Assembly (NCBI GenBank): GCA_002746935.1 | Contig: PDRW01000032.1 | Coordinates: 19,244-83,243 of the forward strand | DNA length: 64,000 nucleotides | From: Rhodobacterales bacterium | GTDB taxonomy: Bacteria; Pseudomonadota; Alphaproteobacteria; Rhodobacterales; Rhodobacteraceae | Direction: 5' to 3' | In this document: in pieces, positions 28,412 to 38,855 of the stretch | How positions within the stretch are numbered: the first letter of the stretch is position 1 | Layout of the letters: each line of letters begins with the position of its first letter | Made by a program: the position numbers and the translations under genes | The notes under the pieces: generated by a model | What the model was told of the DNA's origin: nothing | What the model saw: only the letters and a program-made list of their open reading frames with translations | Databases searched by the model: none

Positions 28412-28476
28412 GGTTTTTCCCCTTGGGAACGTCTGTGCCGGCCCGTATTGCCGGGCCGGCGACATGCACGTGAAGA

Positions 28477-30390
<1,914 letters not shown>

Positions 30391-30501
30391 GCTCTAATTC
30401 CTCTTCTTAGGCGATGTTTTGGGCCTGGACCTTGGAAAGCACCCCTGCCCGATCCCGATTTGGTGACCGGCGCCGGGTAGCCCGGAGCCAGCGTCCCGCG
30501 G

Positions 30502-30531
30502 TATATAGGGAGGGCATTTACAGCCTGCAAG
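30502..30531 (-). promoter_or_regulatory. Candidate dnaK promoter (sigma-32-like)
   Basis: On the minus strand CTTGCA (30531-30526), a 16-bp spacer, and CCTATATA (30509-30502). This resembles the alphaproteobacterial RpoH pattern (CTTG, then CYTATNT). It ends about 112 bp before the dnaK start. No CIRCE inverted repeat was found in this leader. Confidence 0.6.
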
Positions 30532-30543
30532 TGGCGGTTTCCG

Positions 30544-31221
30544 GTGGAAAACGTGAAAAATACGAGTCGTTTCCGTGGATTGGGGGAGAGACCGGGCAAG
30601 GGCGTGCCGGAGCCCGAGAATGTCATTGGCGGCGCGCCGGTGTGGCGCGGCTGGCTCGATGCAGAGGCGCAGGCCGCCATGGTGGAGGCGGTGCGGGGCG
30701 TGGTGGCGCAAGCGCCCCTGTTCTCTCCCGAGACCCGCTGGGGCAAGCCGATGAGCGTGCGCATGACCAGCGCCGGACGCTACGGCTGGTTTTCCGACCG
30801 GCGCGGCTACCGCTATATCGGGCAGCACCCTTCGGGGGTGGACTGGCCGCCGATCCCGGAAGAGGTGCTCGAGGTCTGGCGGGCGCTGGTCTCCGATGAG
30901 CGGATGCCCGATTGCTGCCTGGTGAACTTCTACCGCCCCGGCGCGCGGATGGGGCTGCATCAGGACCGCGACGAAGCGGATTTCTCCTGGCCGGTGCTGT
31001 CGGTCAGCCTCGGGGATTCGGCGCTGTTTCGCATCGGCGGTGTGGAGCGCGGCGGGCCGACGCAATCGACCTGGCTGGACAGCGGCGACGTGATGCTGCT
31101 CACCGGCCCGTCGCGTCTGGCCTATCACGGCATCGAGCGCATCCGCGGCGGCTCGTCGCGCCTGCTGGCCGATGGCGGACGGCTCAATCTCACCCTTCGG
31201 GTGGTGGACGCGGCCGGTTGA
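30544..31221 (+). CDS. alkB: AlkB-type 2-oxoglutarate/Fe(II) dioxygenase
   Basis: Oxidative demethylase repairing 1-methyladenine and 3-methylcytosine. The 225-residue product has the iron triad His139-x-Asp141 (LHQDRDEAD) and His195 (AYHGIERI), with the 2-oxoglutarate Arg in NLTLRV near the end, and NFYRPGARMG as the nucleotide loop. The start is a GTG at 30544; the Shine-Dalgarno is poor, and the GTG at 30601 is an alternative, so the N terminus is unsure. It is divergent from dnaK. Confidence 0.92.
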   Translation: MENVKNTSRFRGLGERPGKGVPEPENVIGGAPVWRGWLDAEAQAAMVEAVRGVVAQAPLFSPETRWGKPMSVRMTSAGRYGWFSDRRGYRYIGQHPSGVDWPPIPEEVLEVWRALVSDERMPDCCLVNFYRPGARMGLHQDRDEADFSWPVLSVSLGDSALFRIGGVERGGPTQSTWLDSGDVMLLTGPSRLAYHGIERIRGGSSRLLADGGRLNLTLRVVDAAG

Positions 31222-31242
31222 GCCTTTGCCAAGGCGCGCCGC

Positions 31243-32064
31243 TCACCGCCGCGCGGCCCAGCTCAGCGACACATGTTTGCGGGTATAGGCCTCGCCCATG
31301 AAGCCGATCATCATCAGGGCCACCGACACCAGCAACGGGTAGAGCCAGTTCGAGTAATGCGGGTTGTAGTTGATGAAGACGAAGCCGCGGGCCTGGTCGA
31401 TGATGTGAAACAGCGGGTTCCAGGTGAACATCGCCAGGATGTAATAGGGCGTTGCATTGGCGAGGAACATCTTGCCCGAGGCGATCATGTTGGCGCGGGC
31501 ATAGATCGTCGACCCCACCCCCGCGACCTGCGGAAACCACGGCTTGAGCGACAGGAACACCAGCCCGATGCCGATGCCCGAATACCACGCCAGAAGCAGC
31601 ATCCCGAAGGCCGGGGCCGGGTCGTAGATGGTGATCGGCTTGAAGGCAATGTGGTAGATATAGAGCAGCACGACGACCGAGAGAACCTGAATGTAGAGCT
31701 GCGCCAGCGCCGCTGACAGGATCGCCACGAAGGTGTTCATCGGTGCGTGCTGCATCATCGGCGAGGCCGGACCCTCGGAGCCGACCACTGCGCCCATGGT
31801 CTTGATCTGCGTCATGTAGAGGAAGATCCCCGACATGATGTAAAGCAGGAAATCACCCTGGATCATCGAGTTGCGAAGGCCCAGCACCGCATACATGAGG
31901 TAGAACACCAGCACCAGGGTGAGGGATTGCAGCATGTTGAGAAAGATGCCGATCAGCGCGTTGGAATGGGTCCGGCGAACATGGCGCACGGTGGTGTGAT
32001 AGACCACTTCAAGCAGGCCGACGACCCGACTCAACCGGCTTTGCTGTTCGCTGATCTGAAACAT
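31243..32064 (-). CDS. ABC-2 type polysaccharide export permease (KpsM/Wzm-like)
   Basis: A 273-residue inner-membrane protein with six predicted helices, e.g. ALIGIFLNMLQSLTLVLVFYLMYAVLG, then IYDPAPAFGMLLLAWYSGIGIGLVFL. The C terminus NPLFHIIDQARGFVFINYNPHYS is typical of capsule or O-antigen exporters. The partner ATPase is not in the window. It is convergent with alkB and divergent from cysQ. The nearby CMP-Kdo, UDP-glucose, glycosyltransferase and sulfotransferase genes suggest export of a surface glycan. Confidence 0.85.
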   Translation of the reverse strand: MFQISEQQSRLSRVVGLLEVVYHTTVRHVRRTHSNALIGIFLNMLQSLTLVLVFYLMYAVLGLRNSMIQGDFLLYIMSGIFLYMTQIKTMGAVVGSEGPASPMMQHAPMNTFVAILSAALAQLYIQVLSVVVLLYIYHIAFKPITIYDPAPAFGMLLLAWYSGIGIGLVFLSLKPWFPQVAGVGSTIYARANMIASGKMFLANATPYYILAMFTWNPLFHIIDQARGFVFINYNPHYSNWLYPLLVSVALMMIGFMGEAYTRKHVSLSWAARR

Positions 32065-32191
32065 TCCGCGCTTTCCGCTGGTTCGGCCCTACCCTGGCAG
32101 GGAATTCTTGCCGTTCCGTTGACGGGCGATCATAAGGGGAACGGCGATTTTTCGCAACGATCCCGGATCGCCGGCACTGGAGGTGGCAAGG

Positions 32192-32989
32192 ATGGATTTC
32201 GAAAAGCTGGAACAGGTCATGCGCCGGCTGGCGCTGGAGGCGGGCGATGCGATCATGGAGATCTACGGCCGGGAGGATCTGGGGGTGCGCACCAAGGCCG
32301 ATGCCAGCCCGGTGACCGCGGCAGACGAGGCGGCGGATGCGCTGATCTCGGCGGGGCTGCGGGCGGCCTTCCCCGACGTGTTGCTGGTCACCGAGGAGCA
32401 GGCCGAGAGCCATGGCGAATCCGCGGGCGATTTCCTGATCGTCGATCCGCTCGACGGCACCAGGGAATTCGTCCACCGGCGCGGCGATTTCACGGTGAAT
32501 ATCGCTTATGTGTCGGGCGGTGTGCCGTTGCGCGGCGTGGTCTATGCGCCGGTGCGGGAGCGGATGTTCTACACCCGGGCCGATGGCGCCGCGGTCGAAG
32601 AGATCGGGCCGTTCGACAAGGCCCGGGCGGGCGCGGTGAAGCCGATCAGGGTGTCCGAGCCGGACAATACCGCGCTGATGGTCGTGGCCTCGAAATCGCA
32701 TCGCGATCAGGCGACCGAGGATTACATCGGCAAATATGCGGTGCGCGACATGCGGTCGGCGGGGTCGTCGCTGAAATTCTGTCTGGTGGCGACCGGCGAG
32801 GCCGATCTCTACCCGCGGCTTGGCCGGACCATGGAATGGGATACCGCTGCCGGTCACGCGGTGCTGGCGGGCGCCGGCGGAGCGGTGCTCCGCTTCGACG
32901 ACCACAGCCCGCTCACCTATGGCAAGCCGGGCTATGAAAACCCGTTCTTCATCGCCAGCGCGCCCGGCGTGGAGCTGAAAAGGGCCTGA
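32192..32989 (+). CDS. cysQ: 3'(2'),5'-bisphosphate nucleotidase CysQ
   Basis: Hydrolyses PAP, the product of PAPS-dependent reactions, to AMP. The 265-residue inositol-phosphatase-fold protein has TEEQ (68-71), DPLDGTREF (85-93) and the second metal site EWDTAAGHAVL. An in-frame GTG at 32183 would add three residues; ATG 32192 with aagg is preferred. It starts the plus-strand run cysQ-kdsB (one base between stop and start). In this locus, removing PAP would relieve product inhibition of the sulfotransferase at 38856. Confidence 0.94.
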   Translation: MDFEKLEQVMRRLALEAGDAIMEIYGREDLGVRTKADASPVTAADEAADALISAGLRAAFPDVLLVTEEQAESHGESAGDFLIVDPLDGTREFVHRRGDFTVNIAYVSGGVPLRGVVYAPVRERMFYTRADGAAVEEIGPFDKARAGAVKPIRVSEPDNTALMVVASKSHRDQATEDYIGKYAVRDMRSAGSSLKFCLVATGEADLYPRLGRTMEWDTAAGHAVLAGAGGAVLRFDDHSPLTYGKPGYENPFFIASAPGVELKRA

Positions 32990-32990
32990 G

Positions 32991-33791
32991 ATGGGCGTGC
33001 TTCTGGTGATCCCGGCGCGCTACGCCTCGACCCGCTATCCGGGCAAGGCGCTGGCGGAGCTGACCGGGGCAACGGGGCTGAAAAAGACACTGATCCACCG
33101 CAGTTGGGAGGCGGCGCAGGCGGTTTCGGGCATCACCCGCGTGGTGGTGGCGACCGATGACATTCGCATTGCCGACCACGCCCGTGGCTTCGGCGCCGAG
33201 GTGGTGATGACCTCCGAAGCCTGCGAAAACGGCACCGAACGCTGCGCCGAAGCGGCGGATGCGCTGGGCGGGCGGTTCGACATGGTGGTGAACCTTCAGG
33301 GCGATGCGCCGCTCACCCCGCCGTGGTTCGTCGAGGAGCTTGTTGCCGGGCTCAACGCCCATCCGACCGCCGAAGTGGCGACGCCGGTGTTGCGGGCCGA
33401 CGGACGTGCGCTCCGCGGTTTCCACGAAGACCGGCGGGCGGGGCGCGTGGGGGCGACCACGGCGGTGTTCGGCATCGACCGGCGGGCGCTCTATTTCTCC
33501 AAGGAGGTGATTCCCTACACCACCGAAGACTACCCCGCCACCGCGCCGACCCCGGTGTTTCATCATGTGGGCGTCTATGCCTATCGCCCCTCGGCGCTCG
33601 CGGCCTATCCGCGCTGGAGCATGGGCACGCTGGAGCGGCTCGAAGGGCTGGAACAGTTACGCTTTCTCGAACGCGACCGGCCGGTGCTCTGCGTCGAGGT
33701 CGAGGCGCGCGGACGGCCGTTCTGGGAGCTCAACAACCCCGAAGATGTGGCCAGAATAGAGACTATTCTGGCCGAACTCGGGGTCGAATGA
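32991..33791 (+). CDS. kdsB: 3-deoxy-manno-octulosonate cytidylyltransferase
   Basis: Activates Kdo to CMP-Kdo. The 266-residue protein begins LLVIPARYASTRYPGKAL (P-loop-like CTP site, RYxSxRxPGK), has NLQGDAPL instead of the canonical NLQGDEPL at the metal site, and ends ELNNPEDVARIETIL. Because this is a variant, it may be the capsule-type KpsU rather than the LPS housekeeping enzyme. Start one base after the cysQ stop; cotranscribed. Confidence 0.9.
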   Translation: MGVLLVIPARYASTRYPGKALAELTGATGLKKTLIHRSWEAAQAVSGITRVVVATDDIRIADHARGFGAEVVMTSEACENGTERCAEAADALGGRFDMVVNLQGDAPLTPPWFVEELVAGLNAHPTAEVATPVLRADGRALRGFHEDRRAGRVGATTAVFGIDRRALYFSKEVIPYTTEDYPATAPTPVFHHVGVYAYRPSALAAYPRWSMGTLERLEGLEQLRFLERDRPVLCVEVEARGRPFWELNNPEDVARIETILAELGVE

Positions 33792-33871
33792 TCCGGAGCC
33801 CGAAACGCGCCCTGCCCGGTGGTACCGGGCGGACAGTCACTCATAGGCCCGCGTTCGTACCGGCCCGACAA

Positions 33872-33934
33872 TGCCGCTGAAATGCCACTATTCCGCAAAG
33901 TCCTTGCCCGTGTTGCTCCCTAATTTCAGCGGCA
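33872..33934 (+). promoter_or_regulatory. 12-bp perfect inverted repeat in the galU leader
   Basis: TGCCGCTGAAAT (33872-33883) and ATTTCAGCGGCA (33923-33934), 39 bases apart, lie 72 bp upstream of the galU start. Could be a long leader hairpin or paired operators. A shorter GCCCGG/CCGGGC hairpin (near 33818-33832) just after kdsB may terminate the preceding transcript. Confidence 0.6.
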
Positions 33935-34005
33935 ATCAAAGGATCCGGGGTGGAATGCTCCCCCCGATTCCCGCGCGAATTGTCAGAAAAGGTGGTGGAG
34001 CGCAC

Positions 34006-34899
34006 ATGAATACCAAGGTGAGAAAGGCGATCTTCCCGGTTGCGGGGCTGGGCACACGGTTTCTGCCGGCGACAAAGTCGATCCCGAAGGAAATCATGAC
34101 CCTGGTGGACCGGCCGCTCATTCAATACGCGATCGACGAGGCGCGGGCGGCGGGGATCAAGGAATTCATCTTCGTGACCTCGCGCGGCAAGGGCGCGCTC
34201 GAAGACTATTTCGACATCAACCCGGTGCTCGAACAATCCTTGCGCAAATCCGGCAAGAATGCGCTGCTCGAAACGCTGAAATCCACCAATATGGAATCCG
34301 GCGCCATCGCCTATATCCGCCAGCACAAGGCGCTCGGACTCGGCCACGCGGTCTGGTGCGCGCGCCGGCTGATCGGCAACGAGCCTTTCGCGGTGATCCT
34401 GCCCGACGATGTGATCGCGGCAGAAAAACCGGTGTTGCAACAGATGGTCGAGGCCTATGCGCAGACCGGCGGGGCGATGGTCGCGGCGATGGAAGTGCCC
34501 CCGGAAAAGGCCAGCGCTTACGGGGTGCTCGATGTTGCACAGGACATGGGCGATCTGGTCGCGGTCAAGGGCATGGTCGAGAAGCCGAGCCCGGAAAAGG
34601 CGCCGTCGAACCTCGCGGTGATCGGGCGGTATATCCTCACCCCCAGGGTCATGAACCATCTTTCGTCTCTCAAACGCGGTGCCGGGGGCGAGATTCAACT
34701 CACCGACGCGATTGCCGAGGAAATCGCCCAGGACCACGACGTTTATGGCTTCCGCTTCCGCGGCCAGCGCTTCGATTGCGGCTCCAAGGCAGGGTTCCTT
34801 CAGGCCACGGTGGCCTTCGGCATGGCCCGCGAAGAGCTGCGCGACGAATTCACCGCCTATCTTGACGAGATGGCGATGATGCGAAAAGCCGCGCAATAA
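34006..34899 (+). CDS. galU: UTP-glucose-1-phosphate uridylyltransferase
   Basis: Makes UDP-glucose for polysaccharide synthesis. The 297-residue product has VRKAIFPVAGLGTRFLPATKSIPKE (nucleotide site), GLGHAVWCA and LPDDVI, typical of GalU. The start at 34006 has GGTGG upstream and gives MNTKVRKAIFP; a longer in-frame frame upstream runs through the inverted repeat and is rejected. Followed 13 bp later by the first glycosyltransferase gene. Confidence 0.96.
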   Translation: MNTKVRKAIFPVAGLGTRFLPATKSIPKEIMTLVDRPLIQYAIDEARAAGIKEFIFVTSRGKGALEDYFDINPVLEQSLRKSGKNALLETLKSTNMESGAIAYIRQHKALGLGHAVWCARRLIGNEPFAVILPDDVIAAEKPVLQQMVEAYAQTGGAMVAAMEVPPEKASAYGVLDVAQDMGDLVAVKGMVEKPSPEKAPSNLAVIGRYILTPRVMNHLSSLKRGAGGEIQLTDAIAEEIAQDHDVYGFRFRGQRFDCGSKAGFLQATVAFGMAREELRDEFTAYLDEMAMMRKAAQ

Positions 34900-34912
34900 C
34901 GCGCAACAGAGG

Positions 34913-35968
34913 GTGATATGGTGGCCGGTGTCTGACAGAACCCGAAGCGGAGAGACACCGGCGCTTCGGGCGCGCTACCGGCTGCGGTTGCAGCGCAAGC
35001 GGTTTCTGTGGCGTGCCTTGCGCAGCCGGCACAGCCTGCACTGCGTGGCGGACCGGACCGCGCAGATCCGCAAGGGTCAGCTGCTGGCTTTCACCGTGCT
35101 GCGCAATGAAGCGGTGCGGCTCAAGTATTTCCTGCACCATTACCGCAAGCTCGGGGTCGATCATTTTCTGGTGGTCGACAATGGCTCGCAGGACGGCGCC
35201 GCCGAATGGCTGGCGGAGGCGCCTGACGTGTCGCTTTGGCGCACGCAGGCGGGCTATCGCGACGCGCGGTTCGGGCTCGACTGGTCGGGCTGGCTTCAGA
35301 TCCGCTACGGGCATGGGCATTGGTGTCTGACGGTGGATGCCGATGAGGTGCTGATCTATCCGCATTGGGACAGCCGCGACCTGCGTGCGCTGACCGCCCG
35401 GCTCGACGCCACCGGCCAGCCGGCGCTGGGGGCGCTGATGCTTGACATGTATCCGCGCGGCCGGCTGGGCGATGCGGCTTACCGGGCGGGGGAGGATCCG
35501 TTCGAGACGCTGTGCTGGTTCGATGACGGCCCCTGGCGGGTGCAGCGGCAGGCGCCCGCGCAGAACCTCTGGGTGCAGGGAGGTGTGCGGGAACGGGTGT
35601 TTTTCGCCGACCGGCCGGAGCTTTCGCCAACGCTCAACAAGCTGCCGCTGGTGAAGTGGAACCGCCGCTACGTCTACCGCAACTCGACCCATTCGATCCT
35701 GCCACCGCGGCTCAACCTCGCCTATGACGGGCCCGGGGGCACGGCGCTGTCGGGGGTGCTGCTGCATTCGAAATTTCTCGACCTTGTGGTGGCGCGGTCG
35801 GCAGACGAAAAGGCGCGGGGGGCGCATTTCAACCGGCCGGAATTGTTCGACGCCTATTACGACCGGTTGAACGCCAATCCGCGGCTGTGGTCGGAGGCGT
35901 CACTGCGCTACACCGGTTGGGAGCAACTGGAAGCGCTGGGGCTGATGGCGCGGGGCGGCTGGGGGTGA
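34913..35968 (+). CDS. Glycosyltransferase family 2-type protein, paralogue 1
   Basis: A 351-residue GT-A enzyme of the Glyco_tranf_2_4 type. The nucleotide-sugar part has TVLRNEAVRLKYFLHHYRK, DHFLVVDNGSQDGAAEWL and the metal-binding DADEV (VDADEVLIYP). The rest (DMYPRGRLGDAAY..., LNKLPLVKWNRRYVYRNSTH) is shared with the next gene, its tandem paralogue. The start is a GTG at 34913 or 34925, neither with a strong ribosome site. Soluble, cytoplasmic; donor and acceptor unknown. Confidence 0.88.
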   Translation: MIWWPVSDRTRSGETPALRARYRLRLQRKRFLWRALRSRHSLHCVADRTAQIRKGQLLAFTVLRNEAVRLKYFLHHYRKLGVDHFLVVDNGSQDGAAEWLAEAPDVSLWRTQAGYRDARFGLDWSGWLQIRYGHGHWCLTVDADEVLIYPHWDSRDLRALTARLDATGQPALGALMLDMYPRGRLGDAAYRAGEDPFETLCWFDDGPWRVQRQAPAQNLWVQGGVRERVFFADRPELSPTLNKLPLVKWNRRYVYRNSTHSILPPRLNLAYDGPGGTALSGVLLHSKFLDLVVARSADEKARGAHFNRPELFDAYYDRLNANPRLWSEASLRYTGWEQLEALGLMARGGWG

Positions 35969-36140
35969 TTTTCCAAGGGCGCGCAACAATACCCGCCTCA
36001 GCGCAGACGTGTTTACGGAGTCAGCGGTAAAGTCTATTCTCTGCGGCAATGGCGGCCTGTGTCGCAGGCGCGCCGCATGATCCACATCCGCCGACAGGGC
36101 GGAAGGACGGGCGACATTCGGGCAGGCAGAGGCAGGCGGT

Positions 36141-37151
36141 TTGGGCGCAATCGAGGCATATCGGCTCCGGTGGAGGCGCAAGCGCTGGCGGGTCCGGGCG
36201 TTGCGCAAGCGGCGCGAGCTCACGGCTGTCGCCAACCGCACCGGACAGATCGCCCCGGGCGCCGTGCTGGCGATGACGACGCTGCGCAACGAACGCATCC
36301 GGCTGGATTATTTTCTGAGCTATTACCGGCGTCTCGGGGTCGATCATTTCCTGATGGTCGACAATGGCAGCACCGACGGCTCGCGCGACTATCTCGCCGA
36401 GCAGCAGGACGTGTCGCTCTGGACCACCGAGGCGAGCTACAAGCGCGCGCGCTTCGGGGTCGACTGGCTCAACTGGCTGGCGCGGCGCTACGGTCATGGT
36501 CACTGGCTGCTGACCGTCGACCCGGACGAATTCTTCATCTATCCGTTTTCCGACACCCGCTCGATCAAGGCGCTGACCCAGTGGCTCGACACCACCGGCG
36601 TGCGCTCCTTCGGGGCGATGCTGCTCGACATGTATCCGCGCGGGCCGCTCAACGCCCAGCCTTACCAGGCCGGGCAGGATCCTTTCGAGATCGCCTGCTG
36701 GTTTGACAGCGGCAATTATGTGATCCGCAAGAACCCGCGCTACCGCAACCTGTGGATCCAGGGGGGACCGCGGATGCGGGCGTTTTTCGCCGATGATCCG
36801 AAACAGGCCCCGGCGCTCAACAAGATCCCGCTGGTGAAATGGCACCGGCGCTATACCTATGTGAGCTCCACCCACAACCTGCTGCCGCGGGGGCTGAACC
36901 TCGTCTATGACGAATGGGGCGGCGAGAAGGCCTCCGGGGTGCTGCTGCATGCGAAGTTTCTCGACACGTTCTCCGCCAAGGCGAAGGAGGAGGTGGAGCG
37001 GCGGCAGCATTATGCGGGCGGGCAGGAATATGCCGCCTATGCCGCGCGGGCGGGAGAAGACCCGGACCTGTGGTGCAACTGGAGCGAGAAATATATCAAC
37101 TGGCGGCAGCTCGAGATCCTCGGGTTGATGTCGAAGGGGAACTGGGCATGA
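36141..37151 (+). CDS. Glycosyltransferase family 2-type protein, paralogue 2
   Basis: A 336-residue tandem paralogue of the preceding gene: TTLRNERIRLDYFLSYYRR, DHFLMVDNGSTDGSRDYL, VDPDEFFIYP, then DMYPRGPLNAQPY and LNKIPLVKWHRRYTYVSSTH. Metal motif is DPDE rather than DADE, a change near the active site. The start is a TTG at 36141 (MGAIEAYRLRWRRKR) after gaggcaggcgg. The stop overlaps the next gene by 4 bp (ATGA). The 170-bp gap between the paralogues contains no gene. Confidence 0.88.
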   Translation: MGAIEAYRLRWRRKRWRVRALRKRRELTAVANRTGQIAPGAVLAMTTLRNERIRLDYFLSYYRRLGVDHFLMVDNGSTDGSRDYLAEQQDVSLWTTEASYKRARFGVDWLNWLARRYGHGHWLLTVDPDEFFIYPFSDTRSIKALTQWLDTTGVRSFGAMLLDMYPRGPLNAQPYQAGQDPFEIACWFDSGNYVIRKNPRYRNLWIQGGPRMRAFFADDPKQAPALNKIPLVKWHRRYTYVSSTHNLLPRGLNLVYDEWGGEKASGVLLHAKFLDTFSAKAKEEVERRQHYAGGQEYAAYAARAGEDPDLWCNWSEKYINWRQLEILGLMSKGNWA

Positions 37152-38845
37152 CGGTCGGCTTCGTGATGCTGGTTCACACCGCGCTCGACCGTGCCGAACA
37201 GGTGGCGCGCCACTGGGCAAAGGCCGATTGCCCGGTGGTGATCCATGTCGACAGGAAGGTGAAGCGGCAGGATCATGCGGGCTTCGTCAATGCGCTGGCG
37301 GATGTGGAGAACATCCGGTTTTCCCCACGTTTCAACTGCGAATGGGGCACCTGGTCGCTGGTGCGGGCGAGCCAGGACGCGGCCGAACTGCTGCTGAAGG
37401 CATTCCCCGAGGTCCGCCATGTGTTTCTCGCGTCCGGCTCCTGCCTGCCGCTGCGGCCGGTGCAGGAACTCAAGGATTATCTCGCCGAACGGCCGCTGAC
37501 CAATTTCATCGAAAGCGTCACCACCGAGGATGTGCCCTGGACGGTGGGCGGGCTCGACGAAGAACGCTTCACGCTGCGGTTCCCGTTTTCGTGGAAACGG
37601 CACCGGCGGCTGTTTGACTGGTACGTGAGGGTTCAGCGCCGTCTCGGGTTCAGGCGGAAGGTGCCGGAGGGGCTGACACCGCATCTCGGCAGCCAATGGT
37701 GGTGTCTGACCCGGCAGACCCTCACCGCGATCCTCGAAGACCCGGAACGCCCGGTGCATGACGCCTATTTCTCCAGGGTCTGGATCCCCGACGAGAGCTA
37801 TTATCAGACCCTCGTCAGGCTCTATTCCACCAATATCGAAAGCCGCTCGCTCACGCTTTCGAAATTCGATGTCCAGGGCAAGCCGCATGTCTTCTATGAC
37901 GACCACATGCAGCTTCTGCGCCGGTCGGGTTGTTTTGTCGCCCGCAAGATCTGGCCGGATGCGGAAAAGCTCTATGCCGGGTTCCTGTCGGAAGATGCCA
38001 GCGTGTTTTCCGGCGCCGAGCCCAATCCCGGCAAGATCGACAGGATCTTTTCCATGGCCGTCGAACGGCGCACCAGGGGGCGGGCGGGGCTTTACATGCA
38101 GAGCCGGTTCCCGAAAGCCTGGCGGGAGCACGGGCTGACCGGCGCGCGTTACGCTGTGTTCGAGGGGTTTTCGGAGCTTTTCGAGGATTTCGAAGACTGG
38201 CTGACGCGGGTGTCCGGCGCGCGGGTGCATGGGCATCTTTTCGGGCCCGAGAGAGTGGAGTTTGCGGGCGGACAGAAGGTCTTTGCCGGCGCGCTCTGCG
38301 ACAGTGCCCGGCTGCGCGACTACAATCCGCGCGCCTTTCTCACCTCGCTGATCTGGAACACCCGCGGCGAGCGGCAGTGTTTCCAGTACGGACCGCGCGA
38401 CACCCAGGCGGTGTCGCATTTCATCGCCCGCGATGCCAATGCCACCGTTTCGGTGATTTCGGGCGCCTGGGCGGTGCCGCTGTTCTATTCCAACGCCAAT
38501 TTCTCCGAGATCCGCCGCAAGGCCGCAAGGCTTCAGAAGATCGAGGCGCGGCATCTCGAGGTGCTCCGGGCCTTCGACACCAAGGCGCGGGTGCGGATCT
38601 GGACGCTGGCCGACTTTGTCGAAAACCCGATGGAACCGTTGCAGACCGCGGTAGACGCGCTTGGCGCCCGTGGCATCCACCGGCTCACCGAGGCGCCGCG
38701 GATGGTCTCGCTCGAAGGCTTCGGGCAGTTCTTGCAGAACCTGAAAAACCAGGGGATGAAGCCGCATCTGATGGGTGATTTCCCCGTCGAGACCGCTCCC
38801 CCCAAGCCGCGATCACAGCCACGCAAGCCCTATCTGGTGAAGTGA
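37148..38845 (+). CDS. GT14-like core-2/I-branching glycosyltransferase with DUF5928-type C-terminal region
   Basis: A 565-residue protein. The first 300 residues are a GT14/Branch domain like peptide O-xylosyltransferase: MTVGFVMLVHTALDRAEQVARHW, then VIHVDRK, VFLASGSCLPLRPVQEL, GSQWWCLTR and WIPDESYYQTL. The remaining 260 residues (LFGPERVEFAGGQ..., LTSLIWNTRGERQCFQYGP, SVISGAWAVPLFYSNANF) form a region that related Rhodobacterales proteins label DUF5927/5928 (from memory); its role is unknown. Start overlaps the previous stop. Signal or membrane segments are absent, so it acts in the cytoplasm. Confidence 0.85.
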   Translation: MTVGFVMLVHTALDRAEQVARHWAKADCPVVIHVDRKVKRQDHAGFVNALADVENIRFSPRFNCEWGTWSLVRASQDAAELLLKAFPEVRHVFLASGSCLPLRPVQELKDYLAERPLTNFIESVTTEDVPWTVGGLDEERFTLRFPFSWKRHRRLFDWYVRVQRRLGFRRKVPEGLTPHLGSQWWCLTRQTLTAILEDPERPVHDAYFSRVWIPDESYYQTLVRLYSTNIESRSLTLSKFDVQGKPHVFYDDHMQLLRRSGCFVARKIWPDAEKLYAGFLSEDASVFSGAEPNPGKIDRIFSMAVERRTRGRAGLYMQSRFPKAWREHGLTGARYAVFEGFSELFEDFEDWLTRVSGARVHGHLFGPERVEFAGGQKVFAGALCDSARLRDYNPRAFLTSLIWNTRGERQCFQYGPRDTQAVSHFIARDANATVSVISGAWAVPLFYSNANFSEIRRKAARLQKIEARHLEVLRAFDTKARVRIWTLADFVENPMEPLQTAVDALGARGIHRLTEAPRMVSLEGFGQFLQNLKNQGMKPHLMGDFPVETAPPKPRSQPRKPYLVK

Positions 38846-38855
38846 GGCCCTGCCA

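Noticed and set aside
30391-30543. CIRCE element in the dnaK leader
   Set aside because: No TTAGCACTC-N9-GAGTGCTAA-like inverted repeat is present.
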